Shown here: one piece after another, positions 45,429 through 54,995 of the stretch
Layout of the letters: every line of letters starts with the position of its first letter
Position numbering within the stretch: the stretch's first letter is position 1
Source of the DNA: Falsirhodobacter sp. 20TX0035
Lineage (GTDB): Bacteria; Pseudomonadota; Alphaproteobacteria; Rhodobacterales; Rhodobacteraceae
DNA length: 64,000 bases
NCBI RefSeq assembly: GCF_028307215.1
Contig: NZ_JAQMHV010000003.1
Location: 62,001 to 126,000, forward strand
Reading direction: 5' to 3'
Translations under genes and position numbers: made by a program
Notes under the pieces: model-generated
Told to the model about the DNA's origin: nothing
The model's database searches: none
Seen by the model: the letters and a program-made list of their open reading frames with translations, nothing else

Positions 45429-46235
45429 ATGGACGGGCTTCATCCCGACCGGCCCGCGTCCTCGACGCGGGCCTTTGTCACGCTCGTCACCAACGCGGAT
45501 TACGCGCTGGGGGCGAAGGCGCTGATCCATTCGCTTCGTGCGACGGGAACGACGGCGGACGTGGTGGTGCTGCACACCGACGTGGCCGAGGTGGCGGGTC
45601 TGGACGCAAGGCAGGTGCGCTGCGACCTGCTGCCCACGTCCGACGCGTTCAACATGGCCCATGCGCGCGACGCGCTGCACGCGCGCGCCGCCTTCACCAA
45701 GGGCGGCAAGCCGCCGTTCCACACGCCTCTGGACAACTTCGCCAAGCTGCGGCTGTGGCAGCTGGATTATGAACGGGTGGTGTTTCTGGACGCCGACACG
45801 CTGGTGCTGCGCAACGTGGACAAGCTGTTCGACTATCCCGAGTTCTGCGCCGCGCCCAACGTCTATGAAAGCGTGGCCGACTTCCACCGCATGAATTCCG
45901 GCGTGTTCACGGCCCGCCCGTCGGCCGCGACCTTTGCCGACATGCTGGCCCGGCTGGACGTGCCGGGCGCCTTCTGGCGGCGAACGGACCAGACGTTCTT
46001 GGAAGCGTATTTCCCCGACTGGCACGGGCTTCCGGTCTTCTGCAACATGCTGCAATACGTCTGGTTCGCCATGCCGGAGTTGTGGAGCTGGGACGACATC
46101 CGCATCCTGCACTTCCAGTATGAAAAGCCGTGGCAGGACCATGACAAGGCCGACAAGCTGCGCCCGCTGATCGATCTGTGGAAGGCCCATGCGCGGGGTG
46201 AGGTGCCGGACCTGTCCACGATGCCCGCACCATGA
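45429..46235 (+). CDS. sqdD: Sulfolipid glycosyltransferase SqdD
   Basis: A GT8 glycogenin-like glycosyltransferase thought to transfer sulfoquinovose in SQDG synthesis. In 268 residues the nucleotide-sugar metal motif DAD is at 121-123 in VFLDADTLVL, the opening FVTLVTNADYALGAKALI is typical of the family, and HFQYEKPW is conserved at the end. ATG at 45429 begins one base after the sqdB stop. Its TGA overlaps sqdC (ATGA at 46232-46235). Confidence 0.9.
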   Translation: MDGLHPDRPASSTRAFVTLVTNADYALGAKALIHSLRATGTTADVVVLHTDVAEVAGLDARQVRCDLLPTSDAFNMAHARDALHARAAFTKGGKPPFHTPLDNFAKLRLWQLDYERVVFLDADTLVLRNVDKLFDYPEFCAAPNVYESVADFHRMNSGVFTARPSAATFADMLARLDVPGAFWRRTDQTFLEAYFPDWHGLPVFCNMLQYVWFAMPELWSWDDIRILHFQYEKPWQDHDKADKLRPLIDLWKAHARGEVPDLSTMPAP

Positions 46236-47020
46236 GGGTGGCCGTCACCGGCGCGTCCGGTCTGGTCGGACGGTTCGTGGTGCAGGGGCTGCGTGCGGCG
46301 GGGCAGCATGTCATCATCCTTGGCACCGGCGGCGTGCCCTGGCGGTTGGGAGAGGCGGCCGAGGTAGAGGCCGACGTGCTGGTCCATTGCGCCTTCGCCC
46401 ATGTGCCCGGCCGCTACCGGGGTGGCGAGGGGGATGATCCGGACGGGTTCCGGCGGGCGAACCTCGACGGCTCCGTCCGGCTGCTGCGGGGGTTTCCGGG
46501 GCGGACGATCTTTCTGTCCACCCGCGCCGTCTATGGCGACCATCCCCCCGGCACCCGGCTGACCGAGGATCTGGAGCTGCGCCCCGACACCCTCTACGGC
46601 GAGGTGAAGGCCGCGGCCGAGGCGGAGGCCACGGTCAGCCTGCGCGCCACGGGCGTCTACGGCCCGGGGCCGGACCACAAGTGGCAGGGGATGTTTTCGG
46701 ATTTCCTGGCCGGCCGACCCGTCGCGCCCCGCGTCGCGACCGAGGTGCATGGCGCGGATCTGGCGTCGGCGGTCATGGCCGTGCTTCTGCGGGGGCAGGG
46801 TGCGTTCAACGTGTCGGATCTGCTGCTGGACCGGCGGGACCTGCTGGCCGAGGTCGCGATCCAAACGGGCTGCGTTCACCCGTTGCCGGAGCGGGCGGAT
46901 CGCCATGCCGTCAACGTGATGGATTGCGAAAGAATACGGGCGCTTGGTTGGGCGCCGGGCGGATGGGGAAGGCTGATCGCCAGCCTTCCCGCCTTGATTC
47001 AAAGCGTGCCGTCCAGATAG
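46232..47020 (+). CDS. sqdC: Sulfolipid-operon reductase SqdC
   Basis: A short-chain epimerase/dehydratase-family protein encoded with sqdB and sqdD in Rhodobacter; its exact reaction in sulfolipid synthesis is unresolved. In 262 residues the NAD(P)-binding motif is TGASGLVGRF near 6-15, and STRAVYGDH and YGEVKAAAE carry the Ser, Tyr and Lys of the active site. The start ATG is coupled to sqdD. The last 22 bp overlap the convergent mtlK. Confidence 0.87.
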   Translation: MRVAVTGASGLVGRFVVQGLRAAGQHVIILGTGGVPWRLGEAAEVEADVLVHCAFAHVPGRYRGGEGDDPDGFRRANLDGSVRLLRGFPGRTIFLSTRAVYGDHPPGTRLTEDLELRPDTLYGEVKAAAEAEATVSLRATGVYGPGPDHKWQGMFSDFLAGRPVAPRVATEVHGADLASAVMAVLLRGQGAFNVSDLLLDRRDLLAEVAIQTGCVHPLPERADRHAVNVMDCERIRALGWAPGGWGRLIASLPALIQSVPSR

Positions 47021-48471
47021 CGACGGATTACGGCGACGCTGCCTTCGGCCCAGACCGCGCGCAGCAGTTCGTCGAAACGGGCGGCCACGGCGGCATTCTC
47101 GCCCAGATCGCCATAGACTTCGCGCATCGCAAGCCAGGCGGCCGGATTGGTCTTCGCCTCGGCCGCGACCAGCGTCAGCTTTTCCCAATTCGGGTCGTTC
47201 GGCGCGATCTCGGTCCCGTTCTCGCTGGTGCCGAAGCAATAGCGGCACCACAGCGCCGACAGCAGGATCAGGCCGGTCGCGTCGTTGCCCTTGGCCACCA
47301 CATCGCGGATCGACGGCACGATGAACTTCGGCTGACGGTTCGACCCGTCCAGGCACAGCCGGCGCACCGTGTCCGCCACCGAGGGGTTGGAGCAGCGGTC
47401 GAGGATCAGCTGCTTGTAGGCGTTCAGATCCGTGTCCGGCACCGGCGGCACGATCGGCAGGATCTCCGTCGTTTCGACCTTGTCGAGGAAGGCGCGGATC
47501 TGGTCGTCCTCCATCGCCTCGTGCACGAAGTGGATGTCCTTCAGCCCGCCGGGATAGGCGATGATCGCGTGGCCGCCGTTCAGGATGCGGATCTTCATCG
47601 TTTCATACGCGTCGACCGCGTCGGTGAAGGTCACGCCCACCTTTTCCAGCTGCGGACGGCCGGCGGGGAAGTTGTCCTCCACCACCCACTGGCGGAACGG
47701 CTCGCAGGTGACGGGGGCCGCATCCTCGATCCCCAGATCGCGGACCATCTTCAACTCGCGCGGGCCGGTGGCGGGGGTGATGCGGTCAACCATGGAGTTC
47801 GGGAAGGCGACGTTGGCCTTGATCCACTGGGCCAGATCTGCGTCGAACAGCTGGCACAAGCCCACCACGGCGTCGCGCGTGACGCGGCCGTTGTGCGGGA
47901 CGTTGTCGCAGCACATCACGGTGAAGGGTTGGACGCCCGCCGCGCGGCGCGCCTTCAGCGCCGCGATGATCGCGCCGAAGGCGGTTTCGGGCGTATCGGG
48001 ATGGGCGGCGTCGCGCTGGATCGCGGGATGTTCGGGGCTGAAGGTGTTGGTCTTGGGGTCAATGAAATACCCGCCCTCGGTCACCGTCAGGGACACGATG
48101 CGGATCGCGGGATCCGCCATGGCCGCGATCAGCGGCGCGTTGGTCGGATCCACCGGCACGAAGCCCGGCATCGCGCCGATCACGCGGCTGTTGGTCTGGC
48201 TCGGATCCAGCTCCGTGACCGAGGACAGGTAGTCCTGTTCGGCCAGCAGAAGGCGCATCTTCTCATCCCCCTCGCGCACGCCGGCGCCAAGGATGGCCCA
48301 GTCGTGGTCCAGCCCCATGCCGAACAGGTCGTCCAGATAGACGGCCATGTGCGCGCGGTGGAAGTTGCCGGTCCCGATGTGCACGATCCCCGGGGCCAGG
48401 GCGCTGCGGTCATAGGCCGGAACCTTGATGTCCGCGGGCAGGGAGGAAAGGTTGGCTTCGTTCAGTTTCAT
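46999..48471 (-). CDS. mtlK: Mannitol 2-dehydrogenase
   Basis: An NAD-dependent long-chain polyol dehydrogenase that oxidises mannitol to fructose and also uses arabitol or sorbitol in some species. In 490 residues the nucleotide-binding GTGNFHRAH is near 34-42, and the catalytic lysine helix lies in FPNSMVDRITPA with LKDIHFVHEAM later. ATG at 48471. It lies downstream of smoK with a stem-loop between and no smoS. In R. sphaeroides smoS, a sorbitol dehydrogenase gene, separates smoK and mtlK. Confidence 0.94.
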   Translation of the reverse strand: MKLNEANLSSLPADIKVPAYDRSALAPGIVHIGTGNFHRAHMAVYLDDLFGMGLDHDWAILGAGVREGDEKMRLLLAEQDYLSSVTELDPSQTNSRVIGAMPGFVPVDPTNAPLIAAMADPAIRIVSLTVTEGGYFIDPKTNTFSPEHPAIQRDAAHPDTPETAFGAIIAALKARRAAGVQPFTVMCCDNVPHNGRVTRDAVVGLCQLFDADLAQWIKANVAFPNSMVDRITPATGPRELKMVRDLGIEDAAPVTCEPFRQWVVEDNFPAGRPQLEKVGVTFTDAVDAYETMKIRILNGGHAIIAYPGGLKDIHFVHEAMEDDQIRAFLDKVETTEILPIVPPVPDTDLNAYKQLILDRCSNPSVADTVRRLCLDGSNRQPKFIVPSIRDVVAKGNDATGLILLSALWCRYCFGTSENGTEIAPNDPNWEKLTLVAAEAKTNPAAWLAMREVYGDLGENAAVAARFDELLRAVWAEGSVAVIRRYLDGTL

Positions 48472-48512
48472 GTCGGATCATCCGGTGGCGCCGAGGGCGT
48501 TCTGCAAAGGTG

Positions 48513-48538
48513 CCCGGCCGGCGCAGGGGCCGACCGGG
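48513..48538 (-). other. Intergenic stem-loop between smoK and mtlK
   Basis: On the reverse strand CCCGGTCGGC (48529-48538) pairs with GCCGGCCGGG (48513-48522), with one G-U pair, across a 6-base loop. No T run follows. It sits just after the smoK stop in the place where relatives carry smoS, and may protect the upstream mRNA 3' end. Confidence 0.55.
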
Positions 48539-48549
48539 AGGGGGGCCGC

Positions 48550-49542
<993 letters not shown>

Positions 49543-49552
49543 GTTCTTTTCC

Positions 49553-50383
49553 TTATTTCACGGCGCCGAAGGTCAGGCCGCGCACCAGCTGCTTCTGGCT
49601 GAACCAGCCAAGGATCAGGATCGGTGCGATGGCCATCGTGGATGCGGCAGAGAGTTTCGCGTAGAACAGCCCCTCGGGCGAGGAATAGCTGGCGATGAAC
49701 GTGGACAGGGGCGCCGCGTTCGAGGTGGTGAGGTTCAGCGTCCAGAACGCCTCGTTCCACGCCAGGATGATGTTCAGCAGAAGGGTGGAGGCGATGCCCG
49801 GCACCGCCATCGGCGTCAGGACATACAGGATCTCTTTCCCCAGCGAGGCGCCGTCCATGCGGGCGGCCTCCAGGATCTCGCCCGGGATCTCCTTGAAGTA
49901 GGTGTAGAGCATCCAGACCACGATCGGCAGGTTCATCAGCATCAGCACGATGATCAGGCCGGTGCGGCTGTCCAGAAGGCCCCAGTCGCGGAAGATCAGG
50001 TAGATCGGGATCAGCACGCCCACGGCCGGCATCATCTTGGTGGACAGCATCCACATCAGGATGTCCTTGGTGCGCTTGCCCGGCACGAAGGCCATCGACC
50101 ACGCCGCCGGGATCGCCACGATCAGCGCCAGCACGGTGGAGCCGAGCGAGATGATGACCGAGTTCATGAAGTGGCGGAAGTAGTCCGACCGTTCCTGCAC
50201 GGTGATGTAGTTGTCCAGCGTCCAAGTGAAGTTCAGGAACTTCGGCGGGATCGCGATGGCGTCGGCCTCGGTCTTGAACGAGGTCAGGATCGTCCACAGG
50301 ATCGGGAAGAAGATCGCCAGGGCGATGATCCAGGCGATCACCGTGACGACGATCTTGCGTTGCGTTGTGCTTGCGCGCGCCAT
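49553..50383 (-). CDS. smoG: Polyol ABC transporter permease SmoG
   Basis: An inner-membrane permease of the sorbitol/mannitol transporter, of the MalG/CUT1 class. In 276 residues six membrane segments are seen (near 13-33, 75-97, 110-130, 140-160, 188-210, 245-265). The ATPase-contact EAA loop is [19 protein letters not shown] at 50383. Its upstream partner SmoF ends 1 bp away, so they form a tight operon pair. Confidence 0.93.
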   Translation of the reverse strand: MARASTTQRKIVVTVIAWIIALAIFFPILWTILTSFKTEADAIAIPPKFLNFTWTLDNYITVQERSDYFRHFMNSVIISLGSTVLALIVAIPAAWSMAFVPGKRTKDILMWMLSTKMMPAVGVLIPIYLIFRDWGLLDSRTGLIIVLMLMNLPIVVWMLYTYFKEIPGEILEAARMDGASLGKEILYVLTPMAVPGIASTLLLNIILAWNEAFWTLNLTTSNAAPLSTFIASYSSPEGLFYAKLSAASTMAIAPILILGWFSQKQLVRGLTFGAVK

Positions 50384-50384
50384 C

Positions 50385-51257
50385 TTACGCCTCCAGGTTC
50401 TTGCCGATCATCCGCATCAGGAAGATCGCGACGATGTTGGCGAGGATGACGGCGACGATGCCGCCGGCAGAGCCGAGGCCCACGTCGTATTGCAGCAGCG
50501 ACTGCGAATAGACGAGGTAGGTGAGGTTCGTCGACGCGTTGCCCGGACCGCCGTTCGTGGTCACCAGGATCTCGGCGAAGATGGACAGCAGGAAGATGGT
50601 CTGGATCAGGATCACCACCGTCGCCGCGCGCGACAGGTGCGGCAGCATGATGTGGAAGAAGCGGCTGAAGGGACCGGCGCCGTCCATCTCGGCCGCTTCC
50701 AGCTGTTCGCTGTCCAAGGATTGCAGGGCGGTCAGCAGGATCAGGGTCGCGAAGGGCAGCCATTGCCACGCCACGATCAGGATGATCGACAAAAGCGGCG
50801 CCTGCGACAGGAAGTCATAAGGCGGCACGCCGAACACGTTCGCGAGCCAGCCGAAGATGCCGTTCACGGGGTTCATGAACATGTTCTTCCAGACCAGCGC
50901 CGAAACGGTGGGCATGACGAAGAACGGCGCGATCACCAGAACGCGCACGATGCCCTGTCCGAACATCGGCTGGTCCAGCAGCAGCGCCAGAAGAATGCCG
51001 CCGACCGTGGTGATCAGCAAAACGCCCCCCACCAGCAGCAGCGTGTTGATCAGCGCCGGCCAGAAGTTGGGGTCGGTGAAGAAGAACTGGTAGTTTTCGA
51101 ACCCTGCAAAGGCATGGTCACCGGGAATAAGCAGATTGTAGCGCAGGAACGAGAAATAGATCGTCATCCCGAGGGGCACGATCATCCAGAGAAAGAGGAC
51201 GATCACGGCAGGAGAGATCATCAGGCGTCCGGCGGCGCGAGAGGCTTGCGTGGCCAT
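50385..51257 (-). CDS. smoF: Polyol ABC transporter permease SmoF
   Basis: The second inner-membrane permease, of the MalF/CUT1 class. In 290 residues six membrane segments are seen, and the EAA loop is EAAEMDGAGPFSRFFH. ATG at 51257. The gap to smoE is 75 bp and contains a 12-bp perfect stem-loop, while smoG begins 1 bp after its stop. This is the pattern for binding-protein genes expressed more strongly than permeases. Confidence 0.93.
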   Translation of the reverse strand: MATQASRAAGRLMISPAVIVLFLWMIVPLGMTIYFSFLRYNLLIPGDHAFAGFENYQFFFTDPNFWPALINTLLLVGGVLLITTVGGILLALLLDQPMFGQGIVRVLVIAPFFVMPTVSALVWKNMFMNPVNGIFGWLANVFGVPPYDFLSQAPLLSIILIVAWQWLPFATLILLTALQSLDSEQLEAAEMDGAGPFSRFFHIMLPHLSRAATVVILIQTIFLLSIFAEILVTTNGGPGNASTNLTYLVYSQSLLQYDVGLGSAGGIVAVILANIVAIFLMRMIGKNLEA

Positions 51258-51282
51258 GCGGGCGGGTCCTTTTGTTGCGAAT

Positions 51283-51309
51283 GGGGTGTGGCGGAACCCG
51301 CCACACCCC
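51283..51309 (-). other. 12-bp perfect stem-loop between smoE and smoF
   Basis: The arms GGGGTGTGGCGG (51283-51294) and CCGCCACACCCC (51298-51309) are exactly complementary around a 3-base loop. No T run follows on the reverse strand. It lies between a high-demand binding-protein gene and its permease gene, the position of mRNA-stabilising or partial-termination hairpins in other ABC operons. Confidence 0.75.
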
Positions 51310-51332
51310 GTGTCATGTGCCTGAAGGCAGGC

Positions 51333-52646
51333 TTATTTCGGGTAGCCCGCGCGCTGCATCTCGCGCTGCGTCAGCGTCTGGGCAGCCGTCAGCGCCTGAT
51401 CGGCGGTGGAGGTGCCGGCCAGCGCGGCCGAGAAGACCTGACCCACGGCCGTGCCGATCGCCTGGAATTCCGGGATCGAGATCCACTGGCCGCCCGTGTA
51501 GGGAACCTCCTGCACCGAGGGGTGCTGGGTGTTGGCGTTCTCGATCGCGGTCAGCGTGGGCTGGGCGAAGGGGGCCTTCAGATATTCCTCGTTCGCGTAG
51601 AGCGAGGTGCGCGTGCCGGGAGGGGCATTGGCGATCCCATCCTCTTCGGCCACGAGGTTCGTGTATTCCTTGGAGGTCGCCCAAGCGACAAAGGCCTTGG
51701 ACGCTTCCTGCTTGGTCGACGAGGCCGGGATGGCAAGGTTCCAGGACCACAGCCAGTTGCCGTGGTTGTCCACGCCGTCCTTGTGGGGGAAGGGAGCAAA
51801 GGCCACGTTGTCGGCCACGGTGGATTCCTCGGGGTTCGACACGAAGGAGGCCGCGACCGTCGCGTCCATCCACATGCCGCACTTGCCCGTCTGGAACAGC
51901 GCGAGGTTCTCGTTGAACCCGTTCGACGACGCGCCGGGCGGGCCGTACTTCGTCATTAGGTTCAGGTAGGTGTCCAGCGTCTCTTTCCACTCGGGGCTGT
52001 CGAACTGGGGCTTCCATTCCATGTCGAACCAGCGCGCGCCCATGGAGTGGGACATGGCGGTCAGGAAGGCCATGTTCTCGCCCCAGCCGGCCTTGCCGCG
52101 CAGGCAGATGCCGTAGACGCCGGCGTCCTTGTCCGTCATCTTCTCGGCGGCTTCGGTGATGAAGTCCCAGGTCGGATCCTCGGGCATCGTCAGACCGGCC
52201 TTTTCCAGCAGGTCCGACCGGTACATCAGCATGGCCGATTCCGCATAGAAGGGCGCGGCGTACAGCTTGTCATCCACGGTCAGCGCCTGCGCCACCGGCG
52301 CCAGGAAGTCGGCCGCATCATAGTCGGCGCCCATGTCGTCCAGCGGCAGCAGCCAGCCCTGCTTGGCCCAGATCGGAACCTCGTAGTTGCCGATGGTCAG
52401 CACGTCGTACTGGCCGCCCTTGGTCGCGATGTCGGTCGTCACGCGCTGGCGAAGGACGTTCTCCTCCAGCGTGACCCAGTTCACCTCGATGTCGGGGTGC
52501 TTTTCGTTGAACTGGGCCATCAGGCCCTGCATGCGGATCATGTCGCCGTTGTTCACGGTGGCGACGGTGATCGTTTCGGCGGCCAGGGGCGCGCCGAAGG
52601 CGGCAAGGCAGCAAGCGCCCATCAGCCCGCGAATGGTCGTGGTCAT
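51333..52646 (-). CDS. smoE: Polyol-binding periplasmic protein SmoE
   Basis: The periplasmic substrate-binding protein for sorbitol/mannitol uptake. In 437 residues a Sec signal peptide of about 23 residues ends near PLAAETITVA, and the mature part is a type-1 extracellular solute-binding protein with TVNNGDMIRMQGLM, YDVLTIGNYEVPIWA and GKCGMWMD. ATG at 52646 follows GGGGGAGGATC. It is the first structural gene of smoEFGK, next to smoC. A palindromic repeat CATATG AG CATATG lies at 52664-52677 just before the SD. Confidence 0.93.
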   Translation of the reverse strand: MTTTIRGLMGACCLAAFGAPLAAETITVATVNNGDMIRMQGLMAQFNEKHPDIEVNWVTLEENVLRQRVTTDIATKGGQYDVLTIGNYEVPIWAKQGWLLPLDDMGADYDAADFLAPVAQALTVDDKLYAAPFYAESAMLMYRSDLLEKAGLTMPEDPTWDFITEAAEKMTDKDAGVYGICLRGKAGWGENMAFLTAMSHSMGARWFDMEWKPQFDSPEWKETLDTYLNLMTKYGPPGASSNGFNENLALFQTGKCGMWMDATVAASFVSNPEESTVADNVAFAPFPHKDGVDNHGNWLWSWNLAIPASSTKQEASKAFVAWATSKEYTNLVAEEDGIANAPPGTRTSLYANEEYLKAPFAQPTLTAIENANTQHPSVQEVPYTGGQWISIPEFQAIGTAVGQVFSAALAGTSTADQALTAAQTLTQREMQRAGYPK

Positions 52647-52663
52647 CGTAGATCCTCCCCCTT

Positions 52664-52677
52664 CATATGAGCATATG
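52664..52677. repeat. Paired CATATG palindromes before smoE
   Basis: Two copies of the self-complementary hexamer CATATG are separated by AG at 52664-52677, 3 bases upstream of the smoE SD. It could be a regulator operator or chance; no functional evidence. Confidence 0.3.
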
Positions 52678-52789
52678 CCCATTGCAGCGCCAGATGTTCA
52701 CGACGTGCGGGCCATGGTCAAGACAATAGTGCTACAGATACCGCTAACAGCCAACTTGCAATTTTAGGCGGTTTTTCGCTAAGTGCCGA

Positions 52790-53734
52790 TTATTTGATCT
52801 GACTGTCGAGAAGGGCAAGGGCGGTCGGTTCATCCGTGACAAGGCCGTTCATCAGGCGGCCGGTCAGAGCCGCCCTCAGCGCCGTGATCTTGGCCGGTCC
52901 GGCCCCCACGACGACCGTCAGCCCCGGCGCCCCCGCCTCGATCCGCAGCGAGGTGAGGCGGTCGTTCAGCGGCGTGTCGATGTAGCGGCCCCCGGCGTCG
53001 AAGGCGTGGCCCGTCAGCTCTCCCACCGCGCCGCGGCGCTCCAGATCGGCCAGGTCGGTCGCCGTGATGAAGCCTTCGGTCAGAAGCGGCGCCTTCGGCC
53101 CCATCTGGCCCAAGCCCACCAGCCGCAGGTCAGCCCGCTGCGCCAGATCCCGCACCGCGCGCACGGCCTGAAGGTTCCACAGCGCCGCCCGCTCCTCGGC
53201 CGAGCCCACGAAGACCGGGGCGGGCATCGGGTAATGCGGCGCGCCGATCCGGCCCGCCAGCGTCATGATGACCGCAAACTGGCTGGCCGACCCGTCATCG
53301 GCCACGTTGCCGATCAGGGACACCAGCCGCTGGTCCGGCCGCGCAAGGGTCTCCACCTCGGACGCCATGGCGGTCAGGGTGCGCCCGATGCCCAGCGCGA
53401 CCACCTTCGTTTCGGGCCGCGCCAGCAGCCCGTCGAACAGGGCGGCCCCCACCGGGGCCAGCGCCCGCACCACGTTGTCGCCCAGGGACGGGGCGACGCG
53501 CACCTCCTCCAGCTCGAACCGGTCGCGCAGGCGGGCTTCAAGGTCTAGGCACACGGCCAGCGGGTGTTCCAGCCGCACGCGGACCAGCCCTTCCTGCATG
53601 GCGCGGCTGACCAGCCGCTGCGCCCGCTGCCGCGAGATGCCCATGCGTTGCGCGATCTGATCCTGCGTGAGCCCGCCCGCGTAATAAAGCCAGCCCGCAC
53701 GCGCGGCCGCGTCCAGGGGATCGGGCACGCTCAT
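52790..53734 (-). CDS. smoC: SmoC-type SorC-family transcriptional regulator
   Basis: A SorC-family sugar-responsive regulator, probably controlling smoEFGK-mtlK. In 314 residues the N-terminal helix-turn-helix is YYAGGLTQDQIAQRMGISR (with RQRAQRLV), and the remainder is the SorC sugar-binding domain (GIGRTLTAM, VGLGQMG, GELTGHAFDAGGRYIDTPL). ATG at 53734 has a weak SD (GGGGG) and overlaps the stop of an upstream ORF with five consecutive ATG codons. Its gene lies directly upstream of smoE. Confidence 0.9.
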   Translation of the reverse strand: MSVPDPLDAAARAGWLYYAGGLTQDQIAQRMGISRQRAQRLVSRAMQEGLVRVRLEHPLAVCLDLEARLRDRFELEEVRVAPSLGDNVVRALAPVGAALFDGLLARPETKVVALGIGRTLTAMASEVETLARPDQRLVSLIGNVADDGSASQFAVIMTLAGRIGAPHYPMPAPVFVGSAEERAALWNLQAVRAVRDLAQRADLRLVGLGQMGPKAPLLTEGFITATDLADLERRGAVGELTGHAFDAGGRYIDTPLNDRLTSLRIEAGAPGLTVVVGAGPAKITALRAALTGRLMNGLVTDEPTALALLDSQIK

Positions 53735-53769
53735 CGCGGGCCCCCGTCATGTGCCATCATCATCATCAT
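53731..53769 (-). CDS. Possible 12-codon upstream ORF coupled to smoC
   Basis: The reverse strand carries GGAGGAGGAG followed directly by five ATG codons and then GCACATGACGGG, giving the peptide MMMMMAHDGGPR. Its TGA overlaps the smoC ATG as ATGA (53731-53734). The third ATG has a 6-nt spacing from the SD. Re-initiation or ribosome loading onto smoC is a plausible role; the repeat itself is in triplets, so slippage would not shift the frame. Translation is not shown. Confidence 0.4.
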   Translation of the reverse strand: MMMMMAHDGGPR

Positions 53770-53885
53770 CTCCTCCTCCGGTCCGGGTTATGGCGGATGC
53801 GGGAAGGGCGGAAAAGCGGTTTCGGCAATATGGCCATTCCCGCCGGATCGTGGCAGCTTCACCCAAACCGCAAAGGATGCAATCG

Positions 53886-54950
53886 ATGTCAGCCCCCCGA
53901 ATGCCCGTGTTTGACGGCCACAATGACTTCCTGCTGCGCCTGCAGCGCGCGCCCCAGCGGCGCGAGGAGATCTGGCTGCACGGCGAGGGGCTGGGCCATC
54001 TGGACCTGCCGCGGATGAAGCGCGGCGGCTTTGCGGGCGGGATGTTCGCCATCTATGTCCCTTCGCCGCAGCTGGACGGGCCGGTGGACCGGGGGATGGA
54101 CAACCCGCCCTATGACGTGCCGCTGCCTGCGATGCTAGACCAGACGATGGCGCTGGCCTACGCCACCTCCATGGCGGGGCATCTGATGTGGATGGAGCGT
54201 GCCTCGGCCGGGGCGCTGCGGATCGTGCGGACGGCCACCGGGATCGAGGAGGCGATGCGCGACGGGGCGATCGCCGCCGTCATGCACATGGAAGGGGCGG
54301 AGGCGATCGGCACCGACCTTGACGCGCTCCACGCGTTCCACGCCATGGGCCTGCGCTCCCTTGGCCCGGTGTGGAGCCGGCCGACCGCCTTCGGCCACGG
54401 CGTGCCGTTCCGCTTCCCCTCGGGGCCCGACACGGGGGACGGGCTGACGGATGCGGGCAAGCGGCTGATCCGCGAATGCAACGCACTGAAGATCATGGCC
54501 GACCTGTCGCACCTGAACGAAAAGGGCTTCGACGACGTGGCCGCGATCACGGACGCGCCGCTGGTCGCCACGCATTCCAACGCGCACGCCGTCACGCCGT
54601 CCGCCCGCAACCTGACGGACCGGCAGCTGGCCGTGATCCGCGAGACGCAAGGGATGGTGGGTCTGAACTTCGCCACCTGCTTCCTGCGCGACGACGGTCG
54701 CCGCGCGCCCGAGATCGGGTGGGAGCCGGTCCTGCGCCACATGGACCACCTGATCGCCACATTGGGAGAGGATCATGTGGGCTTCGGGTCGGACTTCGAC
54801 GGGGCTACGGTGCCCGAAGGCATCGGCGACGTCACGGGGCTGCCCGCGCTTCTGGGCGCGCTGCGGGCGCATGGCTATGACGACACGCTGCTGGAAAAAC
54901 TGGCATGGCGGAACTGGATCGGGGTCTTGCGCCGCACATGGGGGGAATGA
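53886..54950 (+). CDS. M19-family membrane-dipeptidase-like peptidase
   Basis: A zinc dipeptidase of the renal-dipeptidase family, here probably cytosolic. In 354 residues the metal-site motif DGHNDFLL is near 9-16, an HMEGAEAIG motif carries the bridging Glu, the ATHSNAHAV metal site follows, and GFGSDFDG near the C-terminus is conserved. The start ATG at 53886 (MSAPRMP) follows AAAGGA; ATG at 53877 is possible. There is no signal peptide. It is divergent from smoC, and the glg cluster starts 45 bp later on the same strand. Confidence 0.88.
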   Translation: MSAPRMPVFDGHNDFLLRLQRAPQRREEIWLHGEGLGHLDLPRMKRGGFAGGMFAIYVPSPQLDGPVDRGMDNPPYDVPLPAMLDQTMALAYATSMAGHLMWMERASAGALRIVRTATGIEEAMRDGAIAAVMHMEGAEAIGTDLDALHAFHAMGLRSLGPVWSRPTAFGHGVPFRFPSGPDTGDGLTDAGKRLIRECNALKIMADLSHLNEKGFDDVAAITDAPLVATHSNAHAVTPSARNLTDRQLAVIRETQGMVGLNFATCFLRDDGRRAPEIGWEPVLRHMDHLIATLGEDHVGFGSDFDGATVPEGIGDVTGLPALLGALRAHGYDDTLLEKLAWRNWIGVLRRTWGE

Positions 54951-54995
54951 TCGCCGCAGGCGCTTGACCGGCGGCGACGGGCGGTCACATGGTCG

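Noticed and set aside
52693-52721. Possible smoE promoter (TTGACC, 17 bp, AACATC)
   Set aside because: The -35 is good but the -10 matches only two of six positions; not reported as a feature.
53755-53769. (CAT)5 repeat as a phase-variation tract
   Set aside because: A triplet repeat in a triplet-coded ORF cannot shift the frame; a change in unit number would only alter the number of start codons.
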